DNA of 64,000 nt from Hydrogenophaga palleronii_A (GCF_031457455.1 NZ_JAVDWU010000001.1:868001-932000); one strand, 5' to 3'; positions 18,257 to 26,807 are shown, counted from the first letter of the stretch. Notes: generated by a model not told the origin, from the sequence alone. Numbers and translations are program-made.

Positions 18257-18357
18257 ATGCTGTTATCGAATTGAATCATTGGCCAGATGCGTGTTCCGGC
18301 CAACCCATGAATAAATATGTCAGTTTGTCACGCGCCAGGGAGGAAGAGTTCACGGAC

Positions 18358-18395
18358 GGTGTTGCGCCTTGTGCGCAACACCGGTCCAGTGGACC
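18358..18395. repeat. Two adjacent inverted repeats in the 235-base gap before the Tat-type lipoprotein gene
   Basis: The first has 10-base perfect arms GGTGTTGCGC (18358-18367) and GCGCAACACC (18373-18382) around CTTGT. The second, GGTCCA-G-TGGACC (18383-18395), begins at the next base. No T-run follows, so a simple intrinsic terminator is unlikely; an operator, an attenuator or a transcript-stabilising hairpin between two halves of the operon is possible. The rest of 18257-18491 shows no gene I can support. Confidence 0.6.
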
Positions 18396-18491
18396 AACGA
18401 TCAAAACCTTGCGGGCCGGCTCAAGCTATGCGCTTGTGCTAAGGCGCGACTGAAACCCGTTTTTCACACCACTCAATCAGGAGGAAAAGTT

Positions 18492-18884
18492 ATGCAAGCC
18501 GACAGGAAAAATCAGATCCAAACCGAAGAGCAGGCGCTGAATCGTCGCACCTTCGCGCGCTGGGCATTGGGAGGCACGACTGCGTTGGCGCTGGTTGCTT
18601 GCGGTGGAGGGAGCGGGGGCGATGAGGGCTCTTCACAAAGTGGAAGAAGCCTTAGGCCTGCGCACGACGCTTTGCAACCGGGAATGGATAGGCAGGATGT
18701 GATCAATACGGTTGGCAGACTTCCTGACAATGACGTTCCTGAAACCATGACGTGGCGACAAAACGGAGAACTGCTTCGAGTTTCTTTTGGCTACATGAGC
18801 AGTACCGATACTTATCACATTGCCGGATCTCTCTGGGTGGCACCTTCACCAAGTGCTGAGCGCGACAATCGTCAGTTTGTCTAG
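18492..18884 (+). CDS. Putative Tat-exported lipoprotein with BamE/SmpA-like region
   Basis: A protein of 130 residues. The N-terminus has a twin-arginine pattern (NRRTFARW, residues 17-24), a hydrophobic core and the lipobox LVAC (Cys 37) followed by a Gly/Ser linker. The mature part contains QPGMDRQDVINTVGR and then WRQNGELLRVSFG, resembling the short SmpA/OmlA (BamE) fold of small outer-membrane lipoproteins. The start has a strong ribosome site (AGGAGG). It sits directly before virB5. Its function is unknown; a structural accessory or immunity role is conceivable. Confidence 0.6.
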   Translation: MQADRKNQIQTEEQALNRRTFARWALGGTTALALVACGGGSGGDEGSSQSGRSLRPAHDALQPGMDRQDVINTVGRLPDNDVPETMTWRQNGELLRVSFGYMSSTDTYHIAGSLWVAPSPSAERDNRQFV

Positions 18885-18893
18885 AGCATTTTC

Positions 18894-19499
18894 ATGAAGT
18901 ACGCAATTCTTTCCTTGAGCCTAACCTTCTGTCAGTCGTGTTTTGCACAGTGGGCCGTTTTTGATAACAGAGTGTACGAAGAGCTGGTCAAAATTAATAA
19001 CGTTCGATCTACTACACAGCCTTCTTTGGCTGATTTTGAAGAGCAGGCTGAGCTGAGTTCAGATTTTGCAACTATTGAATTGGCTGAGCGTACCCGATTC
19101 ATCACAACCGAAGAGGACTGCGGCGACAGGCAGCTTAATGAGAAACATTATTTTGCTTGCCAAGGCTTGCGGAATTTGCGCTTGAAAACTCTTGAGCAAA
19201 GCGAGAGTCTGCTTCGTGTCATTCAGCAAAGACGAACACAGATTGGCCAATTGATTCAAACCGGACGTGGGGTCGCGGAAGAGTCAGGACCATTGCAGCG
19301 CCACCATTTCGAACTCCAGGGGCTGCAAGCTCAAATTCAAAATGATGCAATGCAACTGCAAGTTTTGATGTACGGCTACAAGCAGCGCGAAAAGATGTAC
19401 GAAATGCAGATGGCAGAAGCGAGGCGTGTTTCCGATACGCGCAGGCCTGGGTCAAGAAGCCTGGGCGCAGTGCCGTTCGTGCCTGCTCTCATGCGGTAG
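18894..19499 (+). CDS. virB5: VirB5-like minor pilus protein
   Basis: A secreted helical protein of 201 residues with signal peptide ending CFA-QW (about residue 18). The mature start WAVFDNRVYEEL and the long helical, Gln-rich body fit the VirB5/TrbJ family, which caps the pilus and contributes to target contact. Identification leans on position, between virB4 and virB6, as well as sequence, since VirB5 proteins diverge fast. Base composition is clearly lower in GC than its neighbours, with AT-rich codons through most of the gene, hinting at recent replacement. Confidence 0.7.
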   Translation: MKYAILSLSLTFCQSCFAQWAVFDNRVYEELVKINNVRSTTQPSLADFEEQAELSSDFATIELAERTRFITTEEDCGDRQLNEKHYFACQGLRNLRLKTLEQSESLLRVIQQRRTQIGQLIQTGRGVAEESGPLQRHHFELQGLQAQIQNDAMQLQVLMYGYKQREKMYEMQMAEARRVSDTRRPGSRSLGAVPFVPALMR

Positions 19500-19586
19500 C
19501 GCGGCTATGAACTCACATCCTAGTGCTCATCATGGGCTGTTTCAGTTCGCCCGAAGCGCCCAAGCCACGCAATTGGGAGGCTCCCG

Positions 19587-21206
19587 ATGAACTGCGACGA
19601 CGGCATATTGTTACAGGCCGTGGCGACCTTGTTGATGTTGGTCGCGCCAGAGTACGTCGCCACGCTGACCGATGCGGTGTTCTTTTGCACGGTTCGTGAG
19701 TACCTGATCCAGGACATGCTGATTGGCACCTACCGCGATGCGGCCGCTGCGCGGCTGGGCACGGCCCTGGGCATGTTGTCCACAACAATCGTGACGCTGT
19801 GGGTGCTCTACCAGGGTTTCATGGTGATCTCGGGCACCAACCGGCAGCCGTTTGTAGGGCTCCTTTTCAAGACCGCAAAGCTCGTGTTCGTGCTTTCACT
19901 GGTCAGCTTGGTGGCCAGACAGTCGCCCGCGATTGCAGACACGGTCCTTGATTTTCAGCGACTGGTGACAACGGCCGTGGTCGGAGAAGACACCAACGTC
20001 TACCGCATGATCGACATCAACCTGGGCCTGGCGCAGGTGATCAATCAGGTCATCAACAACCTCGCAGGTGGCCAGCAGGCAGGCGCCTCGGGCAACAGCC
20101 TGACCACGACGGCCGGTTTGCTGGGGCAGAGCGGCCCGGCCATGATCACCACCGTGTTGGCACTGCTGGCTGAAATTGCCATCACATTCGCCATCATGTT
20201 GGCGCCGCTGTTCATCTTTTTCTTGCTGTTCCAGCAGACGTCGTCGCTGTTCTGGTCGTGGGCCAAGTTCCTGTTGGGTACGTTTGTGTCGCTCGCGGCG
20301 CTTGCCGTGGTGTCCGGTATTGCGCTGCGCATGTCGGCGATTTATGGCGCATCTGTGCTGGCCGCCTATTACGCAAACGGCAGTGAGGGCCTCGGTTCAA
20401 TAGCGTCCTTTGACATCTCCGGCAGCGCAATGCGCATGGCCACGCTGGGAACCCTGATGAGCGCCATCATCATTTCAGTGCCGCCCATGGTCATGCAGTT
20501 CTTCAACGCCGGCGTCGGGTTTGCCACTGGCGCCATGGGTGGAATGATGGGTGGTGCCATGGCGGGTCGCATGGCTGGGGGAGGTACCGGCATCCCGGGG
20601 ATGGCCTATGGTGGTGCGGGGGGTTCAGGTGCAGGCCAGGGTGCGCAGGGTGGGAGTGGGTATCTGACGCCTCCGCCCGGCTTGCCTGCACCAGCAAACG
20701 GCCCCTCCGGTGACGGAAGCACGGGTATCGGTGGGCAGCAAGTCTCAAGGACCACCGGTCACCTCACTGGCGGAGATTCAACCGCATCTGTGGGCGCAGC
20801 CCCAGGCACCAGAGGGCTGGCTTCTGAACATTCCAGTGTTTCAAGAGTGGAGCAGATCAACGAAGTTCAGTCTCGCTCCACAGAGTTCAGGGATTTCGAC
20901 ACCGCCAACACCCATCAAAACGGGCAGGGCAACTGGAATGGGCGCGGTGGCCACCTGGGCGTGTCGGGTGCGGCCAACGAGCACGTGACACCGGCTGCCG
21001 CTTCGTCTAGCAACGCAGCGAATCACAACGGCGCGGCGAACACAGACGGTGGCGGAGGTAGCGCGTCGAGACCAGAGAACCCTGACACCTCAGTGCACCG
21101 CACGCCCCCGCCCGGCGCCACACCTACGCCATCTGCACAAAGTGAGACGGCCACGCGCCCACAGGTGCCATGGGACCAACGAAACACGGAAGGCGTCCGG
21201 TCGTGA
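19587..21206 (+). CDS. virB6: VirB6/TrbL-type polytopic channel protein with extended Gly-rich tail
   Basis: A protein of 539 residues. Residues 1-310 form the VirB6/TrbL membrane domain with at least five hydrophobic segments (for example LGMLSTTIVTLWVLYQGFMV and ITFAIMLAPLFIFFLLF). From about residue 312 it turns into a Gly/Ala/Met-rich stretch and then a long Ser/Thr/Pro/Asn-rich tail with little predicted structure, roughly 200 residues more than a plain VirB6. The ATG at 19587 has GGGAGG 6 bases upstream. VirB6 forms part of the inner-membrane conduit for the substrate. Confidence 0.85.
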   Translation: MNCDDGILLQAVATLLMLVAPEYVATLTDAVFFCTVREYLIQDMLIGTYRDAAAARLGTALGMLSTTIVTLWVLYQGFMVISGTNRQPFVGLLFKTAKLVFVLSLVSLVARQSPAIADTVLDFQRLVTTAVVGEDTNVYRMIDINLGLAQVINQVINNLAGGQQAGASGNSLTTTAGLLGQSGPAMITTVLALLAEIAITFAIMLAPLFIFFLLFQQTSSLFWSWAKFLLGTFVSLAALAVVSGIALRMSAIYGASVLAAYYANGSEGLGSIASFDISGSAMRMATLGTLMSAIIISVPPMVMQFFNAGVGFATGAMGGMMGGAMAGRMAGGGTGIPGMAYGGAGGSGAGQGAQGGSGYLTPPPGLPAPANGPSGDGSTGIGGQQVSRTTGHLTGGDSTASVGAAPGTRGLASEHSSVSRVEQINEVQSRSTEFRDFDTANTHQNGQGNWNGRGGHLGVSGAANEHVTPAAASSSNAANHNGAANTDGGGGSASRPENPDTSVHRTPPPGATPTPSAQSETATRPQVPWDQRNTEGVRS

Positions 21207-21255
21207 CTGATCCGGTCGCAGCCCCACGTCTACTCAGAACAGAACATCTTCCCTT

Positions 21256-21687
21256 ATGACATCGCATCCCTATCTTCTACCCACCTTGCGACGCGCATTG
21301 CCCTTGATGGTGGGGGTTCTGCTCATGCAAGCCTGCGCCACGACGCCGCCCATGGCCGAAGACTTTGGTGACAACTGGAAGCCGGTGAACGTTCTGGCTG
21401 ACACCCCCACGGAGATTCCGCTGAAGGAAGAGATGGCCATGCACCGTTTCCAGTTGCTTCCCACAGACACCAGCTTGCGGGGTTTGCTGGAGCGCTGGGC
21501 CAAGGAATACGGTGGAACGCTTGACTGGCAGTACCCCAGCGATCTGACCCTGGTGTCGGCGCTGGAGCAGGCGGCTGACAACAACCTGCAGCGCGCCCTG
21601 ACCGTGGTGCGTCGCACCTACAGCCCTCAGCGCTTGCGAGTGCAGGTACTGGCCAATCGTGATCTGCGTGTCACGCGCCTGCCCTGA
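21256..21687 (+). CDS. virB7: VirB7-type lipoprotein with extra N0/TcpQ-like domain
   Basis: A lipoprotein of 143 residues with lipobox MQAC (Cys 27). The segment DFGDNWKPVNVLADTPTEIPL matches the VirB9-binding tail of the long VirB7 of Xanthomonas. It is followed by a globular region (about 60-143, TSLRGLLERWAKEYG...LQRALTVV) of the N0/TcpQ/STN type found in secretins. Classical VirB7 proteins are only about 50 residues and lack this domain; the long form marks the Xanthomonas-like killing T4SS. It would decorate the outer-membrane ring made with VirB9 and VirB10. Confidence 0.85.
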   Translation: MTSHPYLLPTLRRALPLMVGVLLMQACATTPPMAEDFGDNWKPVNVLADTPTEIPLKEEMAMHRFQLLPTDTSLRGLLERWAKEYGGTLDWQYPSDLTLVSALEQAADNNLQRALTVVRRTYSPQRLRVQVLANRDLRVTRLP

Positions 21688-21756
21688 GGACCGGCCGCTC
21701 CACCCGATCTTCAGTCTGCCTGTCGAATCAAAAACCGAACCCGGAACGCCTCACCC

Positions 21757-22656
21757 ATGGCTCTCTTCAAGCGCGAGATTTCAGAAGCCTCGCAAGACAT
21801 CCTCAAGAAGTCGATCGACTTCGAGAGCAACACCATTTTTCAGGTCCGGCGCAGCGAGCGGCTGGCCTGGATCGTCACGTTCTGTTCCATGGCCGTGACC
21901 GTGTGCCTGGTGGCGGCCATCGCCTACATGCTGCCCCTGAAGGAAAAGGTGCCGTACCTGGTGACCGTGGATCTGAAGCGCAGCACCAGCACGGTCACCC
22001 ACCTGCGCGACGACGTGGCGTATTCCGGTATTTATGCCAGTGAGGCGCTCAACCGCAGCTACGTGGCGCGCTTTGTTCAGGCCCGTGAGGGTTACGACTG
22101 GGACACCATCAACGAGCACGACTGGGAGTTTGTCGCCTCGATGTCGAACGATCAGGTGAAGCACCTGTTCGTCAAACAGTTCGACGGCAGCGCCCAAAGC
22201 CCGGAAAAGCGCTGGGGGCGCAACGCTGCCATCCGGGTCAAGGTCAACAGCATCGTGTTCCATGGCATGGACGAAGAACGGCGCAAGCCACCGGTGGGCG
22301 CGACGGTTCGGTTTGAAAAATGGAAGTTCGACAAGGCGAGTGGCCGCAGCGAGTACCTCAGCAGTCACGTGGGCACGATGAACTACGAATACAAGACCAA
22401 CCTGCGCATGAGCGACAGCTTGCGGCTGCGCAACCCACTGGGGTTTCAGGTGACGGCTTTCCGGGTCGACGACGAGTTCAACGCGCCGGTGTTCAAGTCG
22501 CAGGAAATGGAGGGAGGCATTCCTCTGCTGGAAGAAGGCGAAGGCATTAGCTTCCGTGGTGCAGATGCAGCCGCGACCACCGTTCCTGCCACCGCCAAAC
22601 AAGAAGAGCCTGCTGTCGGCCTGCCGGGTGCGCCGTCCACGCCGACCACTCAATGA
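21757..22656 (+). CDS. virB8: VirB8-type inner-membrane scaffold protein
   Basis: A bitopic protein of 299 residues: a short cytoplasmic N-terminus, one membrane helix (about 47-68, WIVTFCSMAVTVCLVAAIAYML), then the periplasmic NTF2-like VirB8 domain with RFVQAREGYDWDTINEHDW and YEYKTNLRMSDSLRLRNPLGFQV, both typical. The last 50 residues are an Ala/Pro-rich extension. It links the inner-membrane ATPase complex to the outer core. The gene is followed by a 100-base gap before virB9. Confidence 0.92.
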   Translation: MALFKREISEASQDILKKSIDFESNTIFQVRRSERLAWIVTFCSMAVTVCLVAAIAYMLPLKEKVPYLVTVDLKRSTSTVTHLRDDVAYSGIYASEALNRSYVARFVQAREGYDWDTINEHDWEFVASMSNDQVKHLFVKQFDGSAQSPEKRWGRNAAIRVKVNSIVFHGMDEERRKPPVGATVRFEKWKFDKASGRSEYLSSHVGTMNYEYKTNLRMSDSLRLRNPLGFQVTAFRVDDEFNAPVFKSQEMEGGIPLLEEGEGISFRGADAAATTVPATAKQEEPAVGLPGAPSTPTTQ

Positions 22657-22758
22657 AAAACGTATCGAGCGTGAACACAGCGGCCTCTAGACGGTGATAC
22701 CCATGGGCATGAGGCCATGGATGTTGCCAATGAATTTTGATTTCAGGGAGTGAATGGA

Positions 22759-23511
22759 ATGAACAGATCACGATGGTGGCCAGGCTTGGCGAGCGTGTGG
22801 TTGGGCGTGAGCCTTTGGGCGAATGCCGCCATCGCGCAGGAGGTGCGCACTGTGATGTACCAGCCCGATCAGGTGGTGCGCGTGAACACGGGGCTGGGCA
22901 TTGCCACGCAGATCGAGATCAGTCCGCAGGAGCAGGTGAGCAGTTTCGGCACGGGTTTTAGTGATGGCTGGGAGCTGGTGCGAAAAGACAACGTGTTCTT
23001 TGTTCGACCCAAAAACGTGGACGTCGACACCAACATGTTCATTCGCACCAACATGCGGTCGTACCTGATCGAGCTGGTGGTCACGGCCACCAAGTGGCGA
23101 TCCATTGAAGATGCCAAGCGCGCTGGCGTGCAGTACAAGGTGCGATTTGTTTATGGCAACGAAGCGCCTCCGGATGCACAGAGTTCCCAGTCGGCCCTCA
23201 ACCAGGTGCTGTCACCCACGGCCGCACCGCTGAATTCCCAGTCCACCTACCACCTGAAGTACGACTACGCGGCGGTGCGCGAAGACTCGACCATCGTTCC
23301 CACCCGCGTGTACGACAACCAGCAGTTCACGTTTGTGCATCTGCCTGCCATGGCCAATGTGCCTGCGTTCTTTGGTCGCAATGAGCGCAACGGCGAAGAG
23401 TTTCTGGTGAACACCAAAACAGAAAATGGCGTGGTGGTGGTGCACGGCGTGTATCCCTATCTGGTGCTGCGCCTGGGTGCCGACATCGTCGGCTTGAGGA
23501 GGAACCCGTGA
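22759..23511 (+). CDS. virB9: VirB9-type outer-membrane core protein
   Basis: A protein of 250 residues with a signal peptide (cleavage after about residue 26, AIA-QEV). Landmarks are VRTVMYQPDQVVRVNTGLGIATQIEIS at the mature start and the C-terminal YDNQQFTFVHLP...PAFFGRNERNGEEFLVN, the VirB9/CagX domain that pairs with VirB7 and VirB10. The ATG at 22759 is chosen because AGGGAG lies 8 bases upstream; a GTG three codons earlier overlaps that site. It would build the outer core ring. Confidence 0.92.
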   Translation: MNRSRWWPGLASVWLGVSLWANAAIAQEVRTVMYQPDQVVRVNTGLGIATQIEISPQEQVSSFGTGFSDGWELVRKDNVFFVRPKNVDVDTNMFIRTNMRSYLIELVVTATKWRSIEDAKRAGVQYKVRFVYGNEAPPDAQSSQSALNQVLSPTAAPLNSQSTYHLKYDYAAVREDSTIVPTRVYDNQQFTFVHLPAMANVPAFFGRNERNGEEFLVNTKTENGVVVVHGVYPYLVLRLGADIVGLRRNP

Positions 23512-24587
23512 TGAACGAACAATTCCCAACGGCGGACGGACAGCGGGCCGTCTTCAACGACAACATGCCGCGACTTTCATCCGGTTTGTCCCGCGGCGTG
23601 AACAAGATGGCTGTGGCCTACGTGGTACTGGTCTCGCTCGCCGTGATCGGTGCCACCCTGTGGATCACCAGCAGCGCGTTCTCAGCCGACGACAAGAAGA
23701 AACGCGTCACCTTCGAAGAAGTGGAGGTGCCCAAGAAGCCTGAATTCAGACCCGCGCCTCCACCCCCACCGCCTGCGAAGGCTGCCGCTGCATTGCCGGT
23801 GCCAGCCGCACCCTTGCCGCCTGTGCCGGAACCGCGAGACGACCTCCTGGAGCGCCGCATGGCCAACCAGGACAACCTGGTTGCCGCGCAACAAGGGCAG
23901 GGCAACAAGAGTCCGTTCTTCCAGGACGAGTTCTCATCGGTGAAGCGCGGCGCCGTGCAGCAACTGGCCAATGCCGACTTCACCCTCACGCGCGGGACGT
24001 TCATTCGGTGTGCACTGGAGACCAAGGTCGTGTCCACCCACCCTGGCATGACCTCCTGCATCGTGACCGAGCCCATCTATTCTGTGAACGGTCGACGGTT
24101 GCTGGTCGACAAGGGGTCCAAGGTCACCGGCGAATACAAGTACGTGGACGAGCACTTTGACCGCATCGGCATCGTCTGGACCCGCATTCTCACCACCACC
24201 GGCCTGGACGTGCGCATCGACAGCGCAGGGACCGACTCGCTGGGGGGCGCAGGTGTACCGGGCATCTACGACGGGCACTGGGGGGAGCGCATTGGTGCCG
24301 CTTTGTTGGTGAGTCTGCTGGCCGACACCATCGACGCTGGCGCACAGAAGTTTGCCGACCGAAACGACATACGAGGCAGAGAGACCACCCAATACGACAG
24401 CGATGGTCGGGTGGCGTCCACCCGGGTAGACCCCTGGGAATCGCACACGGCCACGACCACCAAGCGCGCAGCCACCGAAATGTTGTCCCGCTCGGCCAAC
24501 CGCAAGGCCACGGTCACGGTGCTCAACGGCACGATCGTGAACATTTTTGCTGCGCGAGATGTGGATTTCTCTTCTGTGATGCGCTGA
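23511..24587 (+). CDS. virB10: VirB10-type core complex protein
   Basis: A protein of 358 residues: short cytoplasmic end, one membrane helix (about 32-55), a Pro-rich periplasmic linker with a run of consecutive prolines, and the C-terminal TrbI/VirB10 domain (from about 140: FTLTRGTFIRCALETKVVSTHPG...GSKVTGEYKY). VirB10 spans both membranes and forms the outer pore. The start overlaps the virB9 stop by one base, with GAGGAGG 8 bases upstream, so translation is coupled. Confidence 0.95.
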   Translation: MNEQFPTADGQRAVFNDNMPRLSSGLSRGVNKMAVAYVVLVSLAVIGATLWITSSAFSADDKKKRVTFEEVEVPKKPEFRPAPPPPPPAKAAAALPVPAAPLPPVPEPRDDLLERRMANQDNLVAAQQGQGNKSPFFQDEFSSVKRGAVQQLANADFTLTRGTFIRCALETKVVSTHPGMTSCIVTEPIYSVNGRRLLVDKGSKVTGEYKYVDEHFDRIGIVWTRILTTTGLDVRIDSAGTDSLGGAGVPGIYDGHWGERIGAALLVSLLADTIDAGAQKFADRNDIRGRETTQYDSDGRVASTRVDPWESHTATTTKRAATEMLSRSANRKATVTVLNGTIVNIFAARDVDFSSVMR

Positions 24588-24690
24588 TCGCGGCGACCCA
24601 GCGACCGGCCGGCGCCTGCGAGCTGCAGGTGCCGGCCACGTTGCTGTCCAACCCCACCACCCGCCACGCCATAGCCCGACTGCCTCTTTC

Positions 24691-25740
24691 ATGACGCCTC
24701 ACGACATTCCCGCAGAACCGGTTGCCGACATCTCGACCGAGTTTCTGGAATACCAGTACCACGTGCTGGGCATCACGGCGTACCTGAACGATCCCGAGGT
24801 GACGGAGATCTGCATCAACCGACCCGGTGAGCTGTATCTTGAAACGCAGGCAGGTTGGCAAACAGTGAAGGTGCCGGGGCTGACCTACGACCGCGCCAGA
24901 CAGTTCTGCACCACGGTGGTCAATGAGAGCAAGACCGGCCAGCGCATCACCCACACCGATCCGGTGGTTTCACTGACCTTCCCGACCGGGCAGCGGGCGC
25001 AGTTTGTGCTGCCACCGGCAGTGCCTGCAGACACGGTGTCCATCACCATCCGGTTGCCTTCACGCTATGTGAAAACGCTTGATCAGTACCAGGCGGACGG
25101 CTTTTTCTCGCACATTCTGGAATGCAATGGCGAGGTCACCGAGCTGGACCGGGAACTGCTGGCGCTGCAAAAGGCAGGCGACTTTCATGGCTTCTTCAGC
25201 AAGGCCGTGCTCTACAAGAAAAACATCGTGGTGTCAGGCGCCACCGGCAGTGGCAAGACCACGTTCATGAAGTCGCTGGTCACGCACATTCCCGCCCATG
25301 AACGCTTGATCACCATCGAAGACGCGCGCGAACTGTTCATTGATCAGCCCAACGCCGTGCACCTCATCTATTCGCGCGGGGGGCAGGGGACCGCCAATGT
25401 CACCTCCAAAGGTTGCATGGAAGCCTGCCTGCGGATGAAACCGGACCGCATCATCCTGGCCGAAATTCGTGGCGATGAGTCGTTCTACTACATCCGCAAT
25501 TGCGCGTCGGGTCATCCGGGCTCCATCACCAGTTGCCATGCCGGCAGCACCACCCAGACCTGGGACCAGATGGCCCTGATGGTCAAGGCATCACCCGAAG
25601 GGGCAGGGCTGGGGTTCAACGAGATCAAGCGCCTGCTGATGCTGACCATCGACATCGTGGTGCACATACAGGCCCATGCCGGCCGCCGCTACATCACCGG
25701 CATTGATTTTGATCCGGCTCGCAAGCTGGCGATGGTCTGA
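24691..25740 (+). CDS. virB11: VirB11-type hexameric ATPase
   Basis: A secretion ATPase of 349 residues of the GspE/VirB11 family. An N-terminal domain (about 1-160) is followed by Walker A VSGATGSGKTTF (about 183-194), the Asp box TIEDARELF, Walker B-like ILAEIRGDES and the His box SGHPGSITSCHAGS. All motifs are intact. VirB11 works with VirB4 to switch between pilus building and substrate export. It is preceded by about 100 bases of non-coding DNA after virB10. Confidence 0.95.
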   Translation: MTPHDIPAEPVADISTEFLEYQYHVLGITAYLNDPEVTEICINRPGELYLETQAGWQTVKVPGLTYDRARQFCTTVVNESKTGQRITHTDPVVSLTFPTGQRAQFVLPPAVPADTVSITIRLPSRYVKTLDQYQADGFFSHILECNGEVTELDRELLALQKAGDFHGFFSKAVLYKKNIVVSGATGSGKTTFMKSLVTHIPAHERLITIEDARELFIDQPNAVHLIYSRGGQGTANVTSKGCMEACLRMKPDRIILAEIRGDESFYYIRNCASGHPGSITSCHAGSTTQTWDQMALMVKASPEGAGLGFNEIKRLLMLTIDIVVHIQAHAGRRYITGIDFDPARKLAMV

Positions 25741-25786
25741 CACAGCCATCGACAGCGCATTTTTTACACATCAGGAGGAAAGAAAA

Positions 25787-26740
25787 ATGAACGTGTGGAA
25801 CCCTATTCGACGCACCTGCGCTGTGGGCATGGTGCTGTGGATGACCGGCTGCGCCCTGTTGCCCCGTCCGGCAGCGCCCGAGCTGGCCGTGGTGCAATCG
25901 GAGGCCGAGTCCGGCGCCGAGGCCTACCGATTCCAGTTTGTGGCAGGCGACGGCCCGGATACAGAAAGCGGTTCGGTGGGTGTCGGGTTCATTGTGGTGA
26001 CCCAAGGCGAAACCGAAGTGCAGAGCATCGCGCATGATTTCGGCATGTCCATGTCTGAGCTCGATCCTGCCCAGTGGTTGACCGTCGTGGATGCCAACGG
26101 CGACGGCCTGCCAGACTTCCTGGTCCCGAACCGCAGAGGTGAGGGTGACGAGCCCGTGGTCGGTAGCCTCTACCAATTTGACGAAGGGTCTGGGAAGTTC
26201 GAACTGGTAGAAGCACTTTCCAATATCGGCCTGATCGAGGTCACCAACCCTGGGTGCCTGACGATCACACAAGAGGTCGCAGACGCCCGGGTGATCCGAC
26301 AGGAGCATTGCTACTCGCCCCAGGCGGGTCGGTGGGTCCGGCAGCTGTCACTGCCAGGGCTCATGGAGGAGGGGGATCGGCTGGCATCGGCATCGGCGTC
26401 GGCGTCGCCCGAAGCCCAGCAGGCCTGCGCCGGGCCTACGCCGACGCTGAGCGAATGCCGTCGCTTGCGTCTGACCACCGACCGCGCCCTGCAGGCCGCA
26501 TTGGTGGAGCACAAGCAGGCCCAGCGTCCCGCTCTGGCCCGCGTACGCGGGCGCGTGTACGCCCAACGCTATGCCGTCAACCTCGATGCCAGCCACCGCT
26601 CGTGGCTGCGATACCGCGATAACCGCTGCCTTGCCTACGTGCGTGAGCAAGGCTTTCAGGCGCCGCTGTTCCAGTCGGCCAATGAGGCCTGTCGCTTCCG
26701 TCTTGCGCAATGGCAACTGCAGCAGTACCAAGTGCAATGA
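25787..26740 (+). CDS. Lipoprotein joining an XAC2610-like calcium-loop region and an LprI-like lysozyme-inhibitor region
   Basis: A lipoprotein of 317 residues (lipobox MTGC, Cys 22). The first part (about 35-190) contains the calcium-binding loop DANGDGLPD (about 102-110) and then LYQFDEGSGKFELVEAL, the pattern of the XAC2610 family, whose Xanthomonas member is the immunity protein against a secreted lysozyme effector. After a Ser/Ala repeat linker, the C-terminal part has WLRYRDNRC...ANEACRFRLAQWQLQQY, as in LprI/DUF1311 lysozyme inhibitors. The start has a strong ribosome site (AGGAGG). No matching lysozyme-type effector is in the window. A periplasmic protective role is inferred. Confidence 0.7.
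   Translation: MNVWNPIRRTCAVGMVLWMTGCALLPRPAAPELAVVQSEAESGAEAYRFQFVAGDGPDTESGSVGVGFIVVTQGETEVQSIAHDFGMSMSELDPAQWLTVVDANGDGLPDFLVPNRRGEGDEPVVGSLYQFDEGSGKFELVEALSNIGLIEVTNPGCLTITQEVADARVIRQEHCYSPQAGRWVRQLSLPGLMEEGDRLASASASASPEAQQACAGPTPTLSECRRLRLTTDRALQAALVEHKQAQRPALARVRGRVYAQRYAVNLDASHRSWLRYRDNRCLAYVREQGFQAPLFQSANEACRFRLAQWQLQQYQVQ
26383..26406 (+). repeat. Four-copy six-base tandem repeat coding a Ser/Ala linker
   Basis: Two GGCATC units followed by two GGCGTC units, coding alternating Ala and Ser between the two domains of the lipoprotein. Gain or loss of a unit keeps the frame, so the linker length could vary between strains. Confidence 0.7.
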
Positions 26741-26807
26741 CCTGCGACCGGTTGTCTGAAGTGGGGGCTGCATGCCCCGGGGCACCCGATGACAGGGGAG
26801 GCCATCC

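Noticed and set aside
18250..18453. Possible 67-codon gene after the 227-residue lipoprotein gene
   Set aside because: Starts with GTG inside the preceding gene, has no ribosome site of its own and runs through the tandem inverted repeats; coding is not supported.
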